Numbered from the stretch's first letter, positions 20,965 through 33,703 are shown. The stretch is 64,000 bases of DNA from Prorocentrum cordatum (GCA_963575745.1 CAUYUJ010016475.1:28501-92500), one strand, 5' to 3'. Numbers and translations: made by a program. The notes: generated by a model not told the origin, from the letters alone.

Positions 20965-22080
20965 CGGCAGATGCGCGGAGAAGGAGTGGAGCACGTATGC
21001 AACTGCATGACGTCTAGGGGTTGTACGGTCGGGAACTTTTGGGTAGCGTGTCGCTCCGCCGGTTCTGGCCCACCACGCTTTGGCGCGACACGTTATCCAT
21101 TTCCTAGTCCCGCAGCGTCAACGTCCCGAGCTTTCCCGAGCTCCCGCCCCGCGGAGTGGAGCGATACGCAAGTTTCCCGCTCGCAAGGCATAGCAGCATA
21201 TATTGTCGCCAGGCCCACAGCCGCGACTTGCTAAGCAAAAGTTCCTGATCGCATGTTGCAGAGAAGAGGACACTCTGGCCCGAACCCTATTTCGATTTGG
21301 GATATGACGCACACAAGGTGGCCACTTTGCCCCATGGGCTTCCTCCTAGTCTCCCCCCATCGCCTTCCTTGCCTTGTCTCTCCTCTCATTCGTGGCTGGG
21401 CCTCAGCATGGTGGTACCCTCTGTCCCCCAGTGGGGAACCTGGCAGTATTCATCATCAACGCATTGGCTGGGCGCGGGGAGCATAGGACATTAAAGGCGG
21501 ACTCCTACACGGCGGGAGGGCGAGAGAGTGCGGCCAGACAGGCGCCGCAGGGGGAGGGGGCCCCCGCGGGCCCCCCACCGCTCCCCCGGAGAGGCCGTCA
21601 AGGGCGAGGGCATGCCCACGTTCAAGAACCCCTTCGTTACCGGCAGCCAGGGGCTGCGGCCCCCCTCCCTCGACGACACGTAAGCCAAGAGGAAAGAAAG
21701 CACACAGACACAAATAATCGTCGGCCCCCCGGAACCTAGGGGAAAATGCTGGAAGCGGGGGGAGGACGAGCATCCAGGACCTTTGCTGGAGTGACCCTTT
21801 GCTGGAGTGACCAGGCACCTTCGGTAACAGCAACCCTTCGCTGGAGTGACCTTTGGTGCGGGCTCGCCTGGGCCCCCGATCGCTGAACGCGATGCGATGG
21901 TGGCTGCTTGCTCGCTTGGATTTGGCCACCTGGCACCATTCTGAACCCGCACACTGAAGGCCATCCTTGCCGAGGCACGCTCTTGCGTGCAGCCGATCTC
22001 CCAGTTTCGGTACGGTCGACATGTATACGAAAAGAACGGGTACGGAGACCGACAGCTGCTCCTGTCCACTCTGGGCAGGG
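20965..22080. other. No gene recognised
   Basis: Long overlapping minus-strand frames (for example 21456-22487) are not supported by motifs. Three GCTGGAGTGACC units lie near 21780-21855, and 22009-22060 is a diverged copy of 6808-6868. Confidence 0.4.
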
Positions 22081-22084
22081 TTTG

Positions 22085-22300
22085 GGGATGCGGAAGAACA
22101 GACGCACGGGGATGCGGCCAAAAACTCACCGCATCCTCGTGCGTTTTGTCCCGTATTCCCGAGTTGTTTGTTCCGCATCCCAGTATGTGTTTGTCCGCAT
22201 TCCCCGCGCGTGCTGTTTCCGCAATCCCGTCCGTTTTCTCCGCATCCCCGTGTGGTTTTTCCGCATCCCCGCTTTTTTGTTCCCGCATCCCGACGACCGG
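22085..22300 (+). repeat. CCGCATCCCCG short tandem repeat
   Basis: Recurring (C)CGCATCCC plus T-rich spacers (TTTTCCGCATCCCCG and variants), about 25-30 bp per unit. Confidence 0.55.
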
Positions 22301-22512
22301 CAGCAGTTTTTGTCCAGTTTGGGTAAGGATCGTTGTCGGCGTTGCCGCCGAAGTTGTCCATTCGAGACAGGGGGTCCGCCTGCCCGATAGCGGCCGCTGT
22401 CGGTTTTGGACAACGTTTTGGTTCTTGCCAATGTCGCGCGTCCGAATTTCCCAGTCCACGTTCTCGTCCGCCTCCTTGGGACAACAAGAAACTGAATAAA
22501 CATCATTTCTCT

Positions 22513-22640
22513 GAGGTTCGCGCGGGTTTCTTGGATCGGCGTTGGGCCCCCATGGCGGCGCCTCTGGCGCCCACCTCAGCGCGCTCCGCGCGCCGGAGGG
22601 GAAGCCAACGCCTATCCAAGCAGCTCGCGCGGTCTTCGAA
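22513..22640. repeat. 125-bp inverted-repeat element, copy 3
   Basis: GTTCGCGCGGGTTTCTTGGAT at the left. The right end ATCCAAGCAGCTCGCGCGGT is its imperfect reverse complement. Confidence 0.65.
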
Positions 22641-22914
22641 CATTATTGTGAATGTAGTTTATTGTTCTTCTACCCGCCCACTCGTCCCACGGCTACTCCT
22701 CGCCCTCCAGTTATTTATCCTGTGTTCCTCTCCTCCCCCGCTTTTGGTTTTCCTCAGCCGTGCCTTTCCGGTGCCTGGACGTCGTGCAGAGCCACCGATA
22801 GGCGCCCCCAATCACAAACAATGTCCGCGATTCCCAAAATTCCTCTCCCACCCGCTCCCTCTTCTCTCCCATCACCTCCGCTGTAGGAATTTCCGCTAGG
22901 ATTCTGCCCCGTAT

Positions 22915-23230
22915 GGAAGAGAGGGAGAGAGAGAGGAAGTAGAGAGACAAACAAAATGATGATCATTCTAACAGTAAGCAATAACAGGGAAAGAAGAGAG
23001 AGAGAGAGAGGAACAAACACATTAAGACTAAGCAAGTAAAGAAAGAGAGAGAGAGAGACGGGATGTAGAGAGAGGGAAAGAGAAAGAGAGAGGGAGACAG
23101 AGAGAGAGAGAGAACACAACAAACACATACACATACACACAGGGAGACAGAGAGACAAACAGACAGACAGGCAGACAAAGACAGACAGAAAGGCAGGCAG
23201 GCAGACATACTGACAGACAAACAGAGATGA
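22915..23230 (+). repeat. GA and GACA microsatellite block
   Basis: Successive (GA)n runs, then (CA)n near 23120-23140, then GACA/GGCA repeats (23150-23220). No gene. Confidence 0.85.
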
Positions 23231-23271
23231 TATTCATATCCTTCAAGCCGTGCTTTTGGAGGTTCTTATTC

Positions 23272-24292
23272 TCAACCATCCTGTGGTGTTGGGTCCTCGT
23301 TTTGAACAGACGGTCCCCGCGTTCCGTTCCTCTTCTCTTCTCCTCCTCCTGCCCCTCCTCCCCTCCCTCCTCCTCCTTCCATGCGTTTCACCCACCCAGC
23401 ACAGCGTTTCGTGGCCCACAGGGAGCTCCACCGAAGCCCCCAGTGGGACCGCCCGCATGCGTCCGCCACCACCCAGCACAGCACTTGCTCCTTGCGTTCC
23501 ACCCGCCCAGTACAGCGTTTCGTGGCATTATAGTGGGCTCCACCGAAGGTCCCAGTGGCACCGCCCGCATGCGTCCGCCACCACCCAGCACAGCCCTTGC
23601 TCCCTGCGTTTCACCCACCTTGTACAGCGCTTCGGGGCACTATAGTGGGCCCCGCCGAAGGTCCCAGTGGCACCGCCCGCATGCGTCCGCCACCACCCAG
23701 CACAGCCCTTGCTCCCTGCGTTTCACCCACCCAGTACAGCGCTTCGGGGCCCCATAGGGAGCTCCACCGAAGGTCCCAGTGGCACCGCCCGCATGCGTCC
23801 GCCACCACCCAACACAGCCCTTGCTCCTTGCGTTTCACCCACCCAGTACAGGGCTTCGTGGCCACATGAGGGGGCTCCGCCGAAGGTCCCATTGGCACCG
23901 CCCGCATGCGCCCGCCACCACCCAACACAGCGCTTGCTCCCTGCGTTTCACCCATCCAGTACAGCGGTTCGTGGCACCATAGTGGGCTCCACCGAAGGTC
24001 CAGTGGCACCGCCCGCATGCGTCCGCCACCACCAAACACAGCCCTTGCTCCCTGCGCTTCACCCGCCCAGTACAGCTTTTCGTGGCACCATAGGGGGGGC
24101 TCCACAGAAGGTCACAGGGTCCCAGTGGCACCGCCCGCATGCGTCCGCCACCACCCAACACGGCCGTTGCTCCCTGCGTTTCACCCACCCAGTACAGCGC
24201 TTCGGGGCCCCATAGGGAGCGCCACCGATGAAGATATTCACAATTTCGGTACTCACAACTGCATATGGTTGGGCCTTTCGCCAGGCTAATGT
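23272..24292 (+). repeat. Array element A2 (head, tract, ~112-bp units, tail)
   Basis: The head is at 23272-23325 (CAACCATCCTGTGGTGTTGG, then TTTTGAACAGACGGTCCCCG), then a CTCC tract. About seven units follow with core GGGCTCCACCGAAGGTCCCA, CCGCCCGCATGCGTCCGCCA and CCTGCGTTTCACCCACCCAG. The tail at 24226-24292 reads ACCGATGAAGATATTCACAA, then ACTGCATATGGTTGGGCC and TTCGCCAGG. Confidence 0.85.
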
Positions 24293-24299
24293 TTTTAAC

Positions 24300-24500
24300 G
24301 AGATGGGCAGGTGTGCCGCTCTGGCGGCTATGTAGCCGCCGTCGCCGCTCCGTCGCCGCCTCATCGCCGCTAGTCGTGTGGGCCTGAGTGCCGCTCTGGT
24401 GTCTTTGTGGCCGCCGTCGCCGCCTTGTCGCCGCCGATCGTCTGGGCCGGTGTGGCGGTCTGGTGGCTATGTAGTCGCCGTCGCTGCCCTGTCGCCGTCT
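24300..24500 (+). repeat. ~63-bp GCCGCTCTGG tandem repeat
   Basis: Three diverged units containing GCCGCTCTGG-GGCTATGTAG, GCCGCCGTCGCCGC and TGTCGCCGCC. Confidence 0.6.
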
Positions 24501-24504
24501 AGAG

Positions 24505-27375
24505 TCTCCTTTTCTAAAAAGACTCTACCCCCCCGCGTTATCCCCCCTCTTCGGGTATGTAACTCATATATGATTCTGACCTCTGACCACATGTCCATCC
24601 TAAATATGAGTTTACAGTATCCCAGGGGGCCGGTATCGCTACCCCTGAGGTTCCCTTCTCAAAACAGTACGCGGGGACATTTCTTGTTCGAGCATAATTC
24701 TTGTTCACGAATCCCTTGCAAAAAAAGGGACGGAGTGCACACGCGCGCGTCGTCGCGCGCGCATGCCGAAATCCTTTTTAAAAACGCTCGGTATCGGAAG
24801 GATTGCGTAATCGACTTCCCAACAAAAAACATGCAAAAACACATGCAAAAAAAGATTACGCGCCAGCTCTTGCGAAATCTTGAGAACACCATCGTTTTTT
24901 TGTTTTTTTTCGAGATTTTCACCGGATGCTACCAAGCGGGCTTCGCGCGCGCGCATGTCGAAATCTGTCGAACGCCGTTGCGCGTGTGCCGTCGCGAGAA
25001 TCCTTTGCAAAAAACGGGACGGAGTGCAGACGCGCGCGTCGTCGCGCGCGTATGCCGAAATCTTTCAAAACCTATTGGTTTCGAAAGAATGTCAAAATCG
25101 TGTGTCCAAACAACCTACAAAAACACAAGGTTTCGCAACACGGATTTTTAACAAAAGCGTGCGCGCGCTCTTGCGTCGTCATCGTCGTCGTCGTCGTCGT
25201 CGCCGTCCTCCCTCCTCCCGCGTCGTCGTCGGTGTCGTCGTCGCCTACGTCGTCCTCTGTCGTTCCTCGTGTTCGTCGTCGTCGTCCTCTTTGGCGTCGT
25301 GGTCGTTTCCGTCGTCGTTGTCGCCGTGGTCGTCCTTCCTCCTCCTCCCTCGTCGTCGTCGTCGTCGTTGCGATTCGTCGTCGTCTTTCCTATTTCGTCG
25401 CCGTCGCGTCGTCGTTGTTGTCGTCATCGTCGTCTTCCCTCCTCCCTCGTCGTTGTCGTCGTCGGCGTCGCCGTCCTTCCTCCTTGTTCGTCGTTCGCGA
25501 CGTCGCCGTCCTCCCTCCTCCCTCGTCGTTGTCGTCGTTATCGTCGTTGTCGCCGTCGTCGTCCTCCCTCCTCCCTCGTCGTCGTCTTCATTGGCGACGT
25601 CGTCGTCGTCTTCGTCGTCGTCGTCGGCGTCGGCGTCGTCGTCGTCTTCGTCGTCGTCGACGTCTGCGTCGTCGTCGTCGTCGTCGGCGTCGGCGTCGGC
25701 GTCGTTGACGTCGTCGTCGTCGTCGGTGTCGTCGTCGTCGGTGTCGTCGTCGTCGTCCGCGTCGTCGTCGTCATCGTCGTCGTCGTCGGCGTCGGTGTCG
25801 TCGTCGTCGTCGGTGTCGTCGTCGTCGTCGTTGTTGTCGTCGTGGTCGAAGTCGTTGTAGACGTCGTCGGTGTCGTCGTAGTCGTTGTCGGCGTCGTCGT
25901 CGTCGTTGTCGCTGTCGTCGTCGGCCTCGCTGTCGTTGCCAAGTGCCAGTTGGTAGCCACCGCCACGGTCTTAAGAGATTTTGCAAGCCAAGTTGCGGGT
26001 GGGTGGGATGTTTGCGCGAGCAGTGGAGTGGACAACTCATTGCGAATAGACATTGCTTGCACAACGTAGATTGCACCGCATTTCTCCTTGTATAAAACGG
26101 GAAAAAGGATTTACGACCCCCCTGTTGTTTTTTCGATTTTCTTTGGGATAGTTCGATTCACATCTGATTGTGCCCCATCAGTCATCTCAAACATGCACTC
26201 GTACCACCCCAGCCCAGCCCGTATCGCCCCCCCACCCCTTCTCAGATTCATCAAATCACAATCTGCGCGCGCATTGGTTCACCAAAAACCATCAGTGTTC
26301 GAGCGTCGCGTGCAAACCAAGTGACAGGGTCGATACGCGCGCCTGGTCGCGATCGCATGCCATCAAACATCTTAGTGCCCGTACGGGTTTCAAGGTCGAG
26401 GGTCCCGAAGAACAGCTTTTGCACAACAGGCATCCGTGATTTTGCAACATTACTATTGGACAATATTAGCCAGCGTGATCCCCAAACATTGTTCTTTCTA
26501 GGTGTAGTGCAACCTATGTGGGGCAGATAATTTCTGTTCGCAGTGGGTTGTCCACCCCACTGCTCGCGCAAACATCTCACCCACCCACCCGCAACTTGGT
26601 TTGCAAAATATCTTAAGACCATGGCGGTGGGTACCAACTGGCACTTGCAGCGACAGCGACGCCGACGACGACAGCGTCAACGACGACGACGACGCCGACG
26701 TCGATGACGACGAAGACGACGTATCCAACGACTTCGACGACGACGACGACACCGACGACGACGACGCCGCCGACGACGACGACGACGATGACAACGACGA
26801 CGACGATGACGACGACGCGGACGACGACGACGACGAAACCGACGACGACGACGGCGGCGACGACAACGACGCCGACGACGACGACGACGACGGCGGCGAC
26901 GACGACGACGCCGACGTCGACGACGACGAAGACGACGACGACGCCGACGCCAACGACGACGACGAAGACGACGACGACGTCGCCAACGAAGACGACGACG
27001 AGGGAGGAGGGAGGACGACGACGGCGACAACGACGACAACGACGACAGCGACGAGGGAGGAGGGAGGACGGCGACGACGCGAACGACGAACAAGGAGGAA
27101 GGACGGCGACGCCGACGACGACAACGACGAGGGAGGAGGGAAGACAACGATGACGACAACGACGACGACGACGGCGACGAAATAGGAGGGTCGACGGCGA
27201 GACGCCGACGACGGACGACGACGACGACGAAGGAGGAGGAGGAGGTAGGACGACCACGGTGACAACGACGACGGAAACGACCACGACGCCAAAGAGGACG
27301 ACGACGACGAACACGAGGAAAGACAGAGGACGACGTAGGCGACGACGACGACGACGACGACGCGGGAGGAGGGAG

Positions 27376-27406
<31 letters not shown>

Positions 27407-28045
27407 CAAGAGCGCGCGCGCGCACGCTTTTGTTAAAAATCCGTGTTGCGAAATGTTTTTGTAGGTCGTTTGGACACGCGATGTTGAAATCCCTCCGAAA
27501 CCGAACGGTTTTGAAGGATTCCGGCATACGCGCGCGACGACGCGCGCGTCTGCTCTGCGTCCTTTTTTTTGCAAAGGATTCTCGCGACGGCACACGCGCA
27601 AGGGCGTTCGACAGATTTCGACACGCGCGCGCGAAGCCCGTGTGGTAGCATTTTGTGAAAATCTTGAAAAGCCGATGGTTTTCTTTTGATTTCGCAAGAG
27701 CTCGCGCGTAAGCTAATTTAGCAAATCAGTGTTGCGAAACATGTGTTTTGGTATGTTTTTTTGGGAAACTCGATTGCGAAATCCTTCCGACACCAAAGGT
27801 TTTTGAAGGATTTCGGCATGCGCGCGCGACGACGAGCGCGTGTGCACTTCGTCTTTTTTGGGGGGGCAAGGGATTCGTGAACAAGTCTTATGTTAGAACC
27901 AAACCTGCCCCCGCGTATTGTTTTTTACAAGGGAACCTCAGGGGGGCCGATCCGGGCCCTCCTGGGATAATGCAAATTCATATTTTGGATGGACATGTGG
28001 TCGGAATCATTTTCTTTTTAGAAAGGAGAAACTATGTGGTACAAC
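24505..28045. repeat. Giant imperfect palindrome, ~1.55-kb arms
   Basis: The left arm (about 24505-26085) and the reverse complement of the right arm (about 26505-28045) share the same ordered landmarks. These are ACCACATGTCCATCC, CCTGAGGTTCCCTT, TTGTTCACGAATCCCTTGC, GCGCGCATGCCGAAATCCTT, a second GAATCCTTTGC block, ACACGGATTTTTAACAAAA, a long (GTC)n tract, then GTTGCGGGTGGGTG and GTTTGCGCGAGCAGTGG. The triplet tract is GTC-rich on the left (25160-25950) and GAC-rich on the right (26645-27415). The spacer is about 420 bp and non-coding. All the long frames here are low-complexity artefacts. Confidence 0.85.
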
Positions 28046-28049
28046 CTTT

Positions 28050-30255
28050 GCGGTGCAAGCTTTGCCGCCCAATCCAGGGATGTGATCCATGGTGTGTCGT
28101 TTATGGTGCGCAACATATGCCGTGCGACCCATGTCGCGCGATCTATGTTATATGTTTTAAGCCGGGTCATTCTATGTTGGGTCATCTAGGCGGGGCAGAT
28201 GTTGTGGCGCAGTTGGTTTTTACAAGCGAGTTGGCAACTCCTTGCTCTTGCAAATATCTCACCCCACCACCCGCAACTTGGTTTGCAACGCCCACGCGGC
28301 GGCGACATCGATGAGCGCATGGCGTTGGATGGCGCATGTCTTCGGCCGCGCTTACCCGCGCATGCTCGCGCGCGCAGCGGCCGGCTAGTTTGGCGCGACC
28401 GACGCGTCCGCGGTGGCGCTGACCGCCGGGTGCTTCTCAGCGGGCGCTCCAGTGCGAGTCAGTGACTTGGGCGGGCTCGGTGTCAAGGTTACGCCGACTG
28501 CAGGGCCGGCGACGGCGCCGATGTTGACCACGCCCACCGATAGCGATGACCATGCGTTCGCGTCGGTGATGATGGTCTTAGGATGAGTTCGACACGCGCG
28601 CGCGGCCGACTCGCGCGAGCGGCCCCCGCGGCATTCCTCGGCGCGGGTCGCGCCCCCGCCCCCCCGCCCCGCGCGCGCGCAAGGGCGTTCGAATGAGTTC
28701 AACATTCGGCGCGAGAGGCCCGCTTGGCATAATGCGATGACAATGTTGGACAGCTATGGTTTTCTTGACATCCTGGAAGACCGCGAGCCCATGAGTTGTT
28801 CTGTTGGAGACTTGATGTTGCAAAACCGCACGCGCGTGCGTGTGCGTGGTATGTTTTCGGGGCGCTCGTTTCTTGGATCCTTGCGGCACCGAAGGCTTTT
28901 GACAGATTTCGGCGCGCGCGACGGCGCGCGCGCGCGCCCCGCCCCATTCGTTGCAAAGGGCCCTAGCGACAGTGCGCGCGCGAGCGCTCGAACGATTTAG
29001 ACGCGCGCGCGGGGTGGCCGGCTCGGTGGCGCGCCATGATCATGTTGAAACGAAACAACAAACAGTTGTCTCAAGAATTCGCCAGGGCGCGGGTGTAGGC
29101 TTCTTTGGGGAAACCATTATTGCGAAACCATTTGTTCCCATCTTTTCGTGACTCCCGATTTTAGAACCTTCGCAGAACCTAGAGGTTCTGAAGACTTCGG
29201 CACGCGTGCGAGACGACGCGCGCGCATGATTTTCATCGCATCTGTTGTAGGGGATTCTTGAAACCTGATGATTTGTGATCAGCGAATGCGCGCGCATGGC
29301 TTTCTTGCCAAAGGCGAGGGGGGCGGGGGGGCGGCCTGCCTGGGATGGGCTGAGTTCGCGTTCAGGATGGACGATGGCGCAGCGTCGCATGTACATTGCA
29401 TGGCGAACGCGCGCGCGGATGAGCGCGCGCGCGCGTGCGCGCGCGTGCGTCTGTGCGCGCGCGCGGAGGTGGGGCGGGGCGGTGGTCGCGGTGGCGAGGG
29501 GGTGGATATCCTCATTCTTCATTAGCAAAGAGAGCATACGTGTGCAAGCTGCGTAGTGCAATCTACGTGGTGCGGTTTGCGCTGTGCACCCCGCGTTGTG
29601 CTATCGACGCGGCGTGGCCGCTGCATTTGCAGATGGGCCGACAAAGCCAATCTCCATGCAAACGCCGCGCCCGCCCGCCCGCCCGCCCGTAACTCGGTTT
29701 GAAAAACCACGCGGCGGCGATAGCGCAAGTGCTTGACGTTGGCTGTTGCGCGTCCTCGGCTGCGCTAGCCCGCGCGTGCTCGCGCGCGCAGGGTCCGGCC
29801 AGTTTGGCGCGACAGACGCAGCCGCGGCGGCGCCGACCGCCGGGCGCGCCCCAGCGGGAACTTCATTGCGAGTCGGTGATTTTGGCGGGCGTGGTATCAT
29901 GGCGACGCAAACAACGGTAGACGCGATTGTGAGACTGGCGGCGAAGGTGGCGACGACGACGGCAGGGCCAATGACGGCGACGACGTTGATCACGCCCGCC
30001 GATCACGTTGACGATGCCCTCGCGCCGGCGTTGTAGGTTTTCGATGGGCTCCGACGCGCGCGCGGCCGACGTGCGCTCGCGGCCCGCGCGACATTCCCCG
30101 GCGCGGATTGCGCCCCCCCCCCCAGCGCCTCACGCGCGCAAGGGCGCTTGAATGGGTTTGGCACGCGGTGCGAGAGGCCCGCCCGGCAGAAGTTGATGCG
30201 AACGTTGGGAAATCATATTTTTCAAGATCGCGCAAGACCGCGAGCGCAGGATTTT
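28050..30255. repeat. Dispersed repeats with CGCGCG-rich modules
   Basis: Holds two copies (about 28235-28480 and 29690-29900) of a module containing ACTTGGTTTGCAA-like sequence, GCGGCGGCGA, CCGCGC-AGCCCGCGC, GGCCAG-TAGTTTGGCGCGA and CAGCGGG-GC. Further copies are at 54720-54990 and, reversed, 59500-59900. CG-dinucleotide runs with ATTTCGGCATGCGCGCGCGA resemble the palindrome arms. No gene. Confidence 0.6.
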
Positions 30256-30258
30256 GTC

Positions 30259-31868
30259 CAAACCATCGTGCGGTGTTGGGTCCTCGTTTTGAAGAGACGG
30301 TCCCCGCGTTCCTGTTCTCTCCTCCTCCTCCCCCTCCTCTCCACCGCCCGCGCGCGTCCCCCGCGCCCTTCTCGGCGCATCCCTCACGCGCCTCGTGGCC
30401 CCGTAGGGGGCTCCACCGAAGTCCCCAGCGGGGCCGCCCGCATGCGCCCTACCCCGCTCAATTTTGCATTTTCACCCACCCAGTACAGCGTTTTGTGGCC
30501 CCATAAGGAGCCCCACCGAAGCCCCCAGTGGGGCCGCCCGCATGCGCCCCCCACGCCCAATTTTGCATTTTCACCCACCCAGCACAGCGCTTCGTGGCCC
30601 CATAGGGAGCTCCACCGCAGCCCCCAGCGGCACAGCCCACATGCGCCCCCCACGCCCAATTTTGCATTTTCACCCACCCAGCACAGCGGTTCGTGGCCCA
30701 ATAGGGAGCCCCACCGAAGCCCCCAGTGGGACCGCCCGCATGCGCCCCCCACACCCAACTTGGCATTGCCACCCGCCCAGCACAGCACTTCGTGGCCCCA
30801 AGGGGAGCTCCACCGAAGTCCCCAGTGCGCCCCCCCGAATCCAACTTGGCAGTGCCACCCACCCAGTACAGCGCTTCGTGGCCCCATAGGGAGCCCCACC
30901 GAAGCCCCCGCTGGGACCGCCCGCGTGCGCCCCCCACGTCCAATTTGGCAGTTCCACCCACCCAGCGCAGCGCTTCGTGACCCCATAGGGAGCTTCACCG
31001 AAGCCCCCAGTGGTACCGCCCACATGCTTCCCTCACATCCAATTTCGTATTTTCGCTTACCCAATATAGCGTTTCGTGGCCCCATAAGGAGCCCCACCGA
31101 AGCCTCCAGTGGGACCGCCCGCGCGCGCCCCCCACACCCAACTTGGCATTTTCAGCCACCCAGCACAGCGCTTCGTGGCCCCATAGGGAGCCCCGCCGAA
31201 GCCCCCAATGGGACCGCCTGCGTGCGTCCCCCACGCCCGATTTAACATGTTCACCCACCCAGCGCAGCGCTTCGTGACCCCTTAGGGGGCCCCACCGAAT
31301 TTCCAGTGGGACCGCCCGCATGCGCTTCCCACGCCCAACTTGGCATTGCCACCCACCCAGTACAGCGCTTCGTGGCCCCTTCGAAGCCCCCAGTGGGACC
31401 GTCCGCGCGCGTCCCCCGCACCCGATTTGGCACTGTCACCCGCTCAGCACGGCGCTCTGTGGCCCCATAGGGAGCCCCACCGGAGCCCCCAATGGGACCA
31501 CCCGCGTGCGTCCACCATGCTCAATTTTGCATTCTCACCCACCCAGTACAGCGCTTCGTGGCCCCATAGGAAGCCCCACCGCAGCCCCCAGCGGTACCGC
31601 CCGCATGCGCCCCCCACCACCGAAGCCTCCAGTGGGGCCGCCCGCATGCGCCCCCCATGCCTAATTCGGCATTTTCACAAGCCCAGTACCGCGCTTCGTG
31701 GCCACATAGGGAGCCCCACCGAAGCCCCCGGTGGGGCCGTTTGCATGCGTCCACCACGCCCAATCTGGCATTTCCGCAAACCCTTTGCAACGCTTCGCGG
31801 CCCCATGGGGGGCCCCACCGAAGCCCCCAATAGGACCGCCCGCATGCGCCCCACACACTTAATCTGGC
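30259..31868 (+). repeat. Array element A3 (head, tract, ~99-bp units)
   Basis: The head is at 30259-30312 (GGTGTTGGGTCCTCGTTTTG). About 15 units follow with core CGCTTCGTGGCCCCATAGGG, AGCCCCACCGAAGCCCCCAG, CCGCCCGCATGCGCCCCC and TTTTGCATTTTCACCCACCC. There is no tail: it runs straight into the head of A4. Confidence 0.85.
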
Positions 31869-31871
31869 ATT

Positions 31872-33062
31872 TCCCAACCATCCTGTGGCGTTGGGTCTTC
31901 GTTTTGAAGAAACGGCCCCCGCGTTCTCCGCTCCTCTCCTCTCCTCTCCTCTCCTCTCCTCTCCTCTCCTCTCCTCTCCTCTCCTCTCCTCTCCTCTCCT
32001 CCCCCCTCCTCGCCCTCCGCGTCAGCCACGCCCACTTCGGCGCACGCCCCTCACACGTTTCGTGGCCCCAGAAGGAGCTCCACCGAGGGTTCCAGCGGCT
32101 GCGTTCGCACGGCGGCACCGCGCCCATTTCGGCACACCCCTCGCACGCTTCGTGGCCCCATAGGGAGCTCCACCGAGGGCCCCAGTCGCTGCGTTCGCAT
32201 GGCGGCACCGCACCCATTTCGGCACACCCCTCGCACGCTTCGTGGCCCCATAGGGAGCTCCACCGAAGGCCCCAGTGGCTGCGTTCGCATGGCGGCACCG
32301 CACCCATTTCGGCACACCCCTCACACGCTTCGTGGCCCCATAGGGAGCTCCACCGAAGGCCCCACTGGCTGCGTTCGCATGGCGGCACCGCAGTCATTTC
32401 GGCACCCCTCACACGTTTCGTGGCCCCATAGGGAGCTCCACCGAAGGCTCCAGTGGCTGCGTTCGCATGGCGGCACCGCGCCCATGTCGGCACACCCTTC
32501 ACACGCTTCGTGGCCCCATAGGGAGCTCCACCGAGGGCCCCAGTGGCTGCGTTCGCATGGAGGCACCGCACTCATTTCGGCACACCCCTCACACGTTTCG
32601 TGGCCCCACAGGGAGCTCCACCGTGGGCTCCAGCGGCTGCGTTCGCATGGCGGCACCGCACCCATGTCAGCACACCCCTCACACGCTTCGTGGCCCCATA
32701 GAGAGCTCCACCGAGGGCCCTCTGTGGCTGCGTTCGCATGGCGGCACCGCGCCCATATCGGCACATCCCTCACACGCTTCGTGGCCCCATAAGGAGCTCC
32801 ACCGAAGGCCCCAGCGGCTGCGTTCGCATGGCGGCACCGCACCCATTTCGGCACACCCCTTCACACGTTTCGTGGCCCCACAGGGAGCTCCACCGATGGC
32901 CCCAGTGGCTGCGTTCGCACGGCGGCACCGCACCCATTTCGGCACACCCCTCACACGCTTCGTGGCCCCATAGGGAGCTCCACCGAAGGCCCCCGTGGCT
33001 GCGTTCGCATGGCGGCACCGCACCCATTTCGGCACACCCTTCACACGTTTCGTGGCCCCATA
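31872..33062 (+). repeat. Array element A4, left part (~90-bp units)
   Basis: The head is at 31872-31925 (CCCAACCATCCTGTGGCGTT), followed by a perfect (CTCCT)n run at 31930-32000. About eleven 89-90-bp units follow with core CCATAGGGAGCTCCACCGA, GCTGCGTTCGCATGGCGGCA and CACCCCTCACACGCTTCG. The array stops mid-unit at ...GTGGCCCCATA (33062), where the large element is inserted; it resumes at 47899. Confidence 0.9.
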
Positions 33063-33094
33063 CTTCGTTGATCTTCGCGCTTCGCATGGTTATA
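33063..33094 (+). repeat. Left terminal inverted repeat of the large element
   Basis: Starts CTTCGTTGAT and ends ATGGTTATA. Pairs with 47867-47898 at 24 of 32 positions. Confidence 0.75.
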
Positions 33095-33345
33095 TATGCT
33101 TTTATACATTGCCCAAACAAATATATAACATGATCATTCAAACATATAACCACATCGGGCAACATATAACTGTAGAGCAACATAACATCCAACATCTATG
33201 CAACACGACGCGTTATATGTCGACTAACACGACGCGGAAAGTTATGAAAAGTTATAAAAAGTTATAAAAACAAGGTTATGAAAACTTGTAACAAGTTATA
33301 ACAGAGTTAGAAAAGAGTTAGGTAACAGTTAAACTCAACCGAAAC
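33095..33345 (+). promoter_or_regulatory. AT-rich subterminal region with TATAAC/GTTATA motifs
   Basis: ATATAAC occurs repeatedly between 33120 and 33185, then GTTATGAAAAGTTATAAAAA and further GTTATA/GTTATAAC units to 33305. A matching region precedes the right end (47755-47870). Inferred transposase-binding DNA. Confidence 0.5.
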
Positions 33346-33447
33346 ACGCACACAGTGCGCTTATGAACTGTGCTGGTGAACTATCCAAATCGGCGCCGCC
33401 AAATCCAAAAACCTTCCATAAACCTTCACAACACTGCCATTCAGCGT

Positions 33448-33560
33448 GGCACGGCACATGTGAGGAGGTGCGACGCAACGTGGGCACGAGACGTGCGAGG
33501 GGCGTGCCATTCGGGGCGCCGCACCGCGGGCACGATACATGTGAGGGGAATGCAAATCTA
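33448..33560 (-). repeat. Degenerate reversed array unit inside the element, left side
   Basis: GGGCACGAGACGTGCGAGGG, then GTGCCATTCGGGGCGCCGCA matches the reverse complement of the A4 unit. A similar reversed unit lies at 47573-47680. Confidence 0.45.
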
Positions 33561-33703
33561 TGCGCGGTGGCCAAAATCGAGCTTTCCTTGGAGCGGGGCG
33601 CGGGCAGGCTGCTGGTGCGTAGGCTTTCGTCGGGGGTGAAGCGCCCTTCCTCCTTGCTCCTTCCTCCATCCTCGTCCGTCCCCCTCTCCTCGCCCTCCCC
33701 CTT

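Noticed and set aside
24880-27697. Several 200-400-codon frames on both strands in the palindrome
   Set aside because: They translate GTC/GAC triplets into poly-Ser, poly-Val, poly-Asp or poly-Thr.
30148-32854. Long frames over arrays A3 and A4, and similar ones at 47866-52041
   Set aside because: Unit lengths near multiples of three keep frames open; the same peptides repeat with each unit and have no domain signature.
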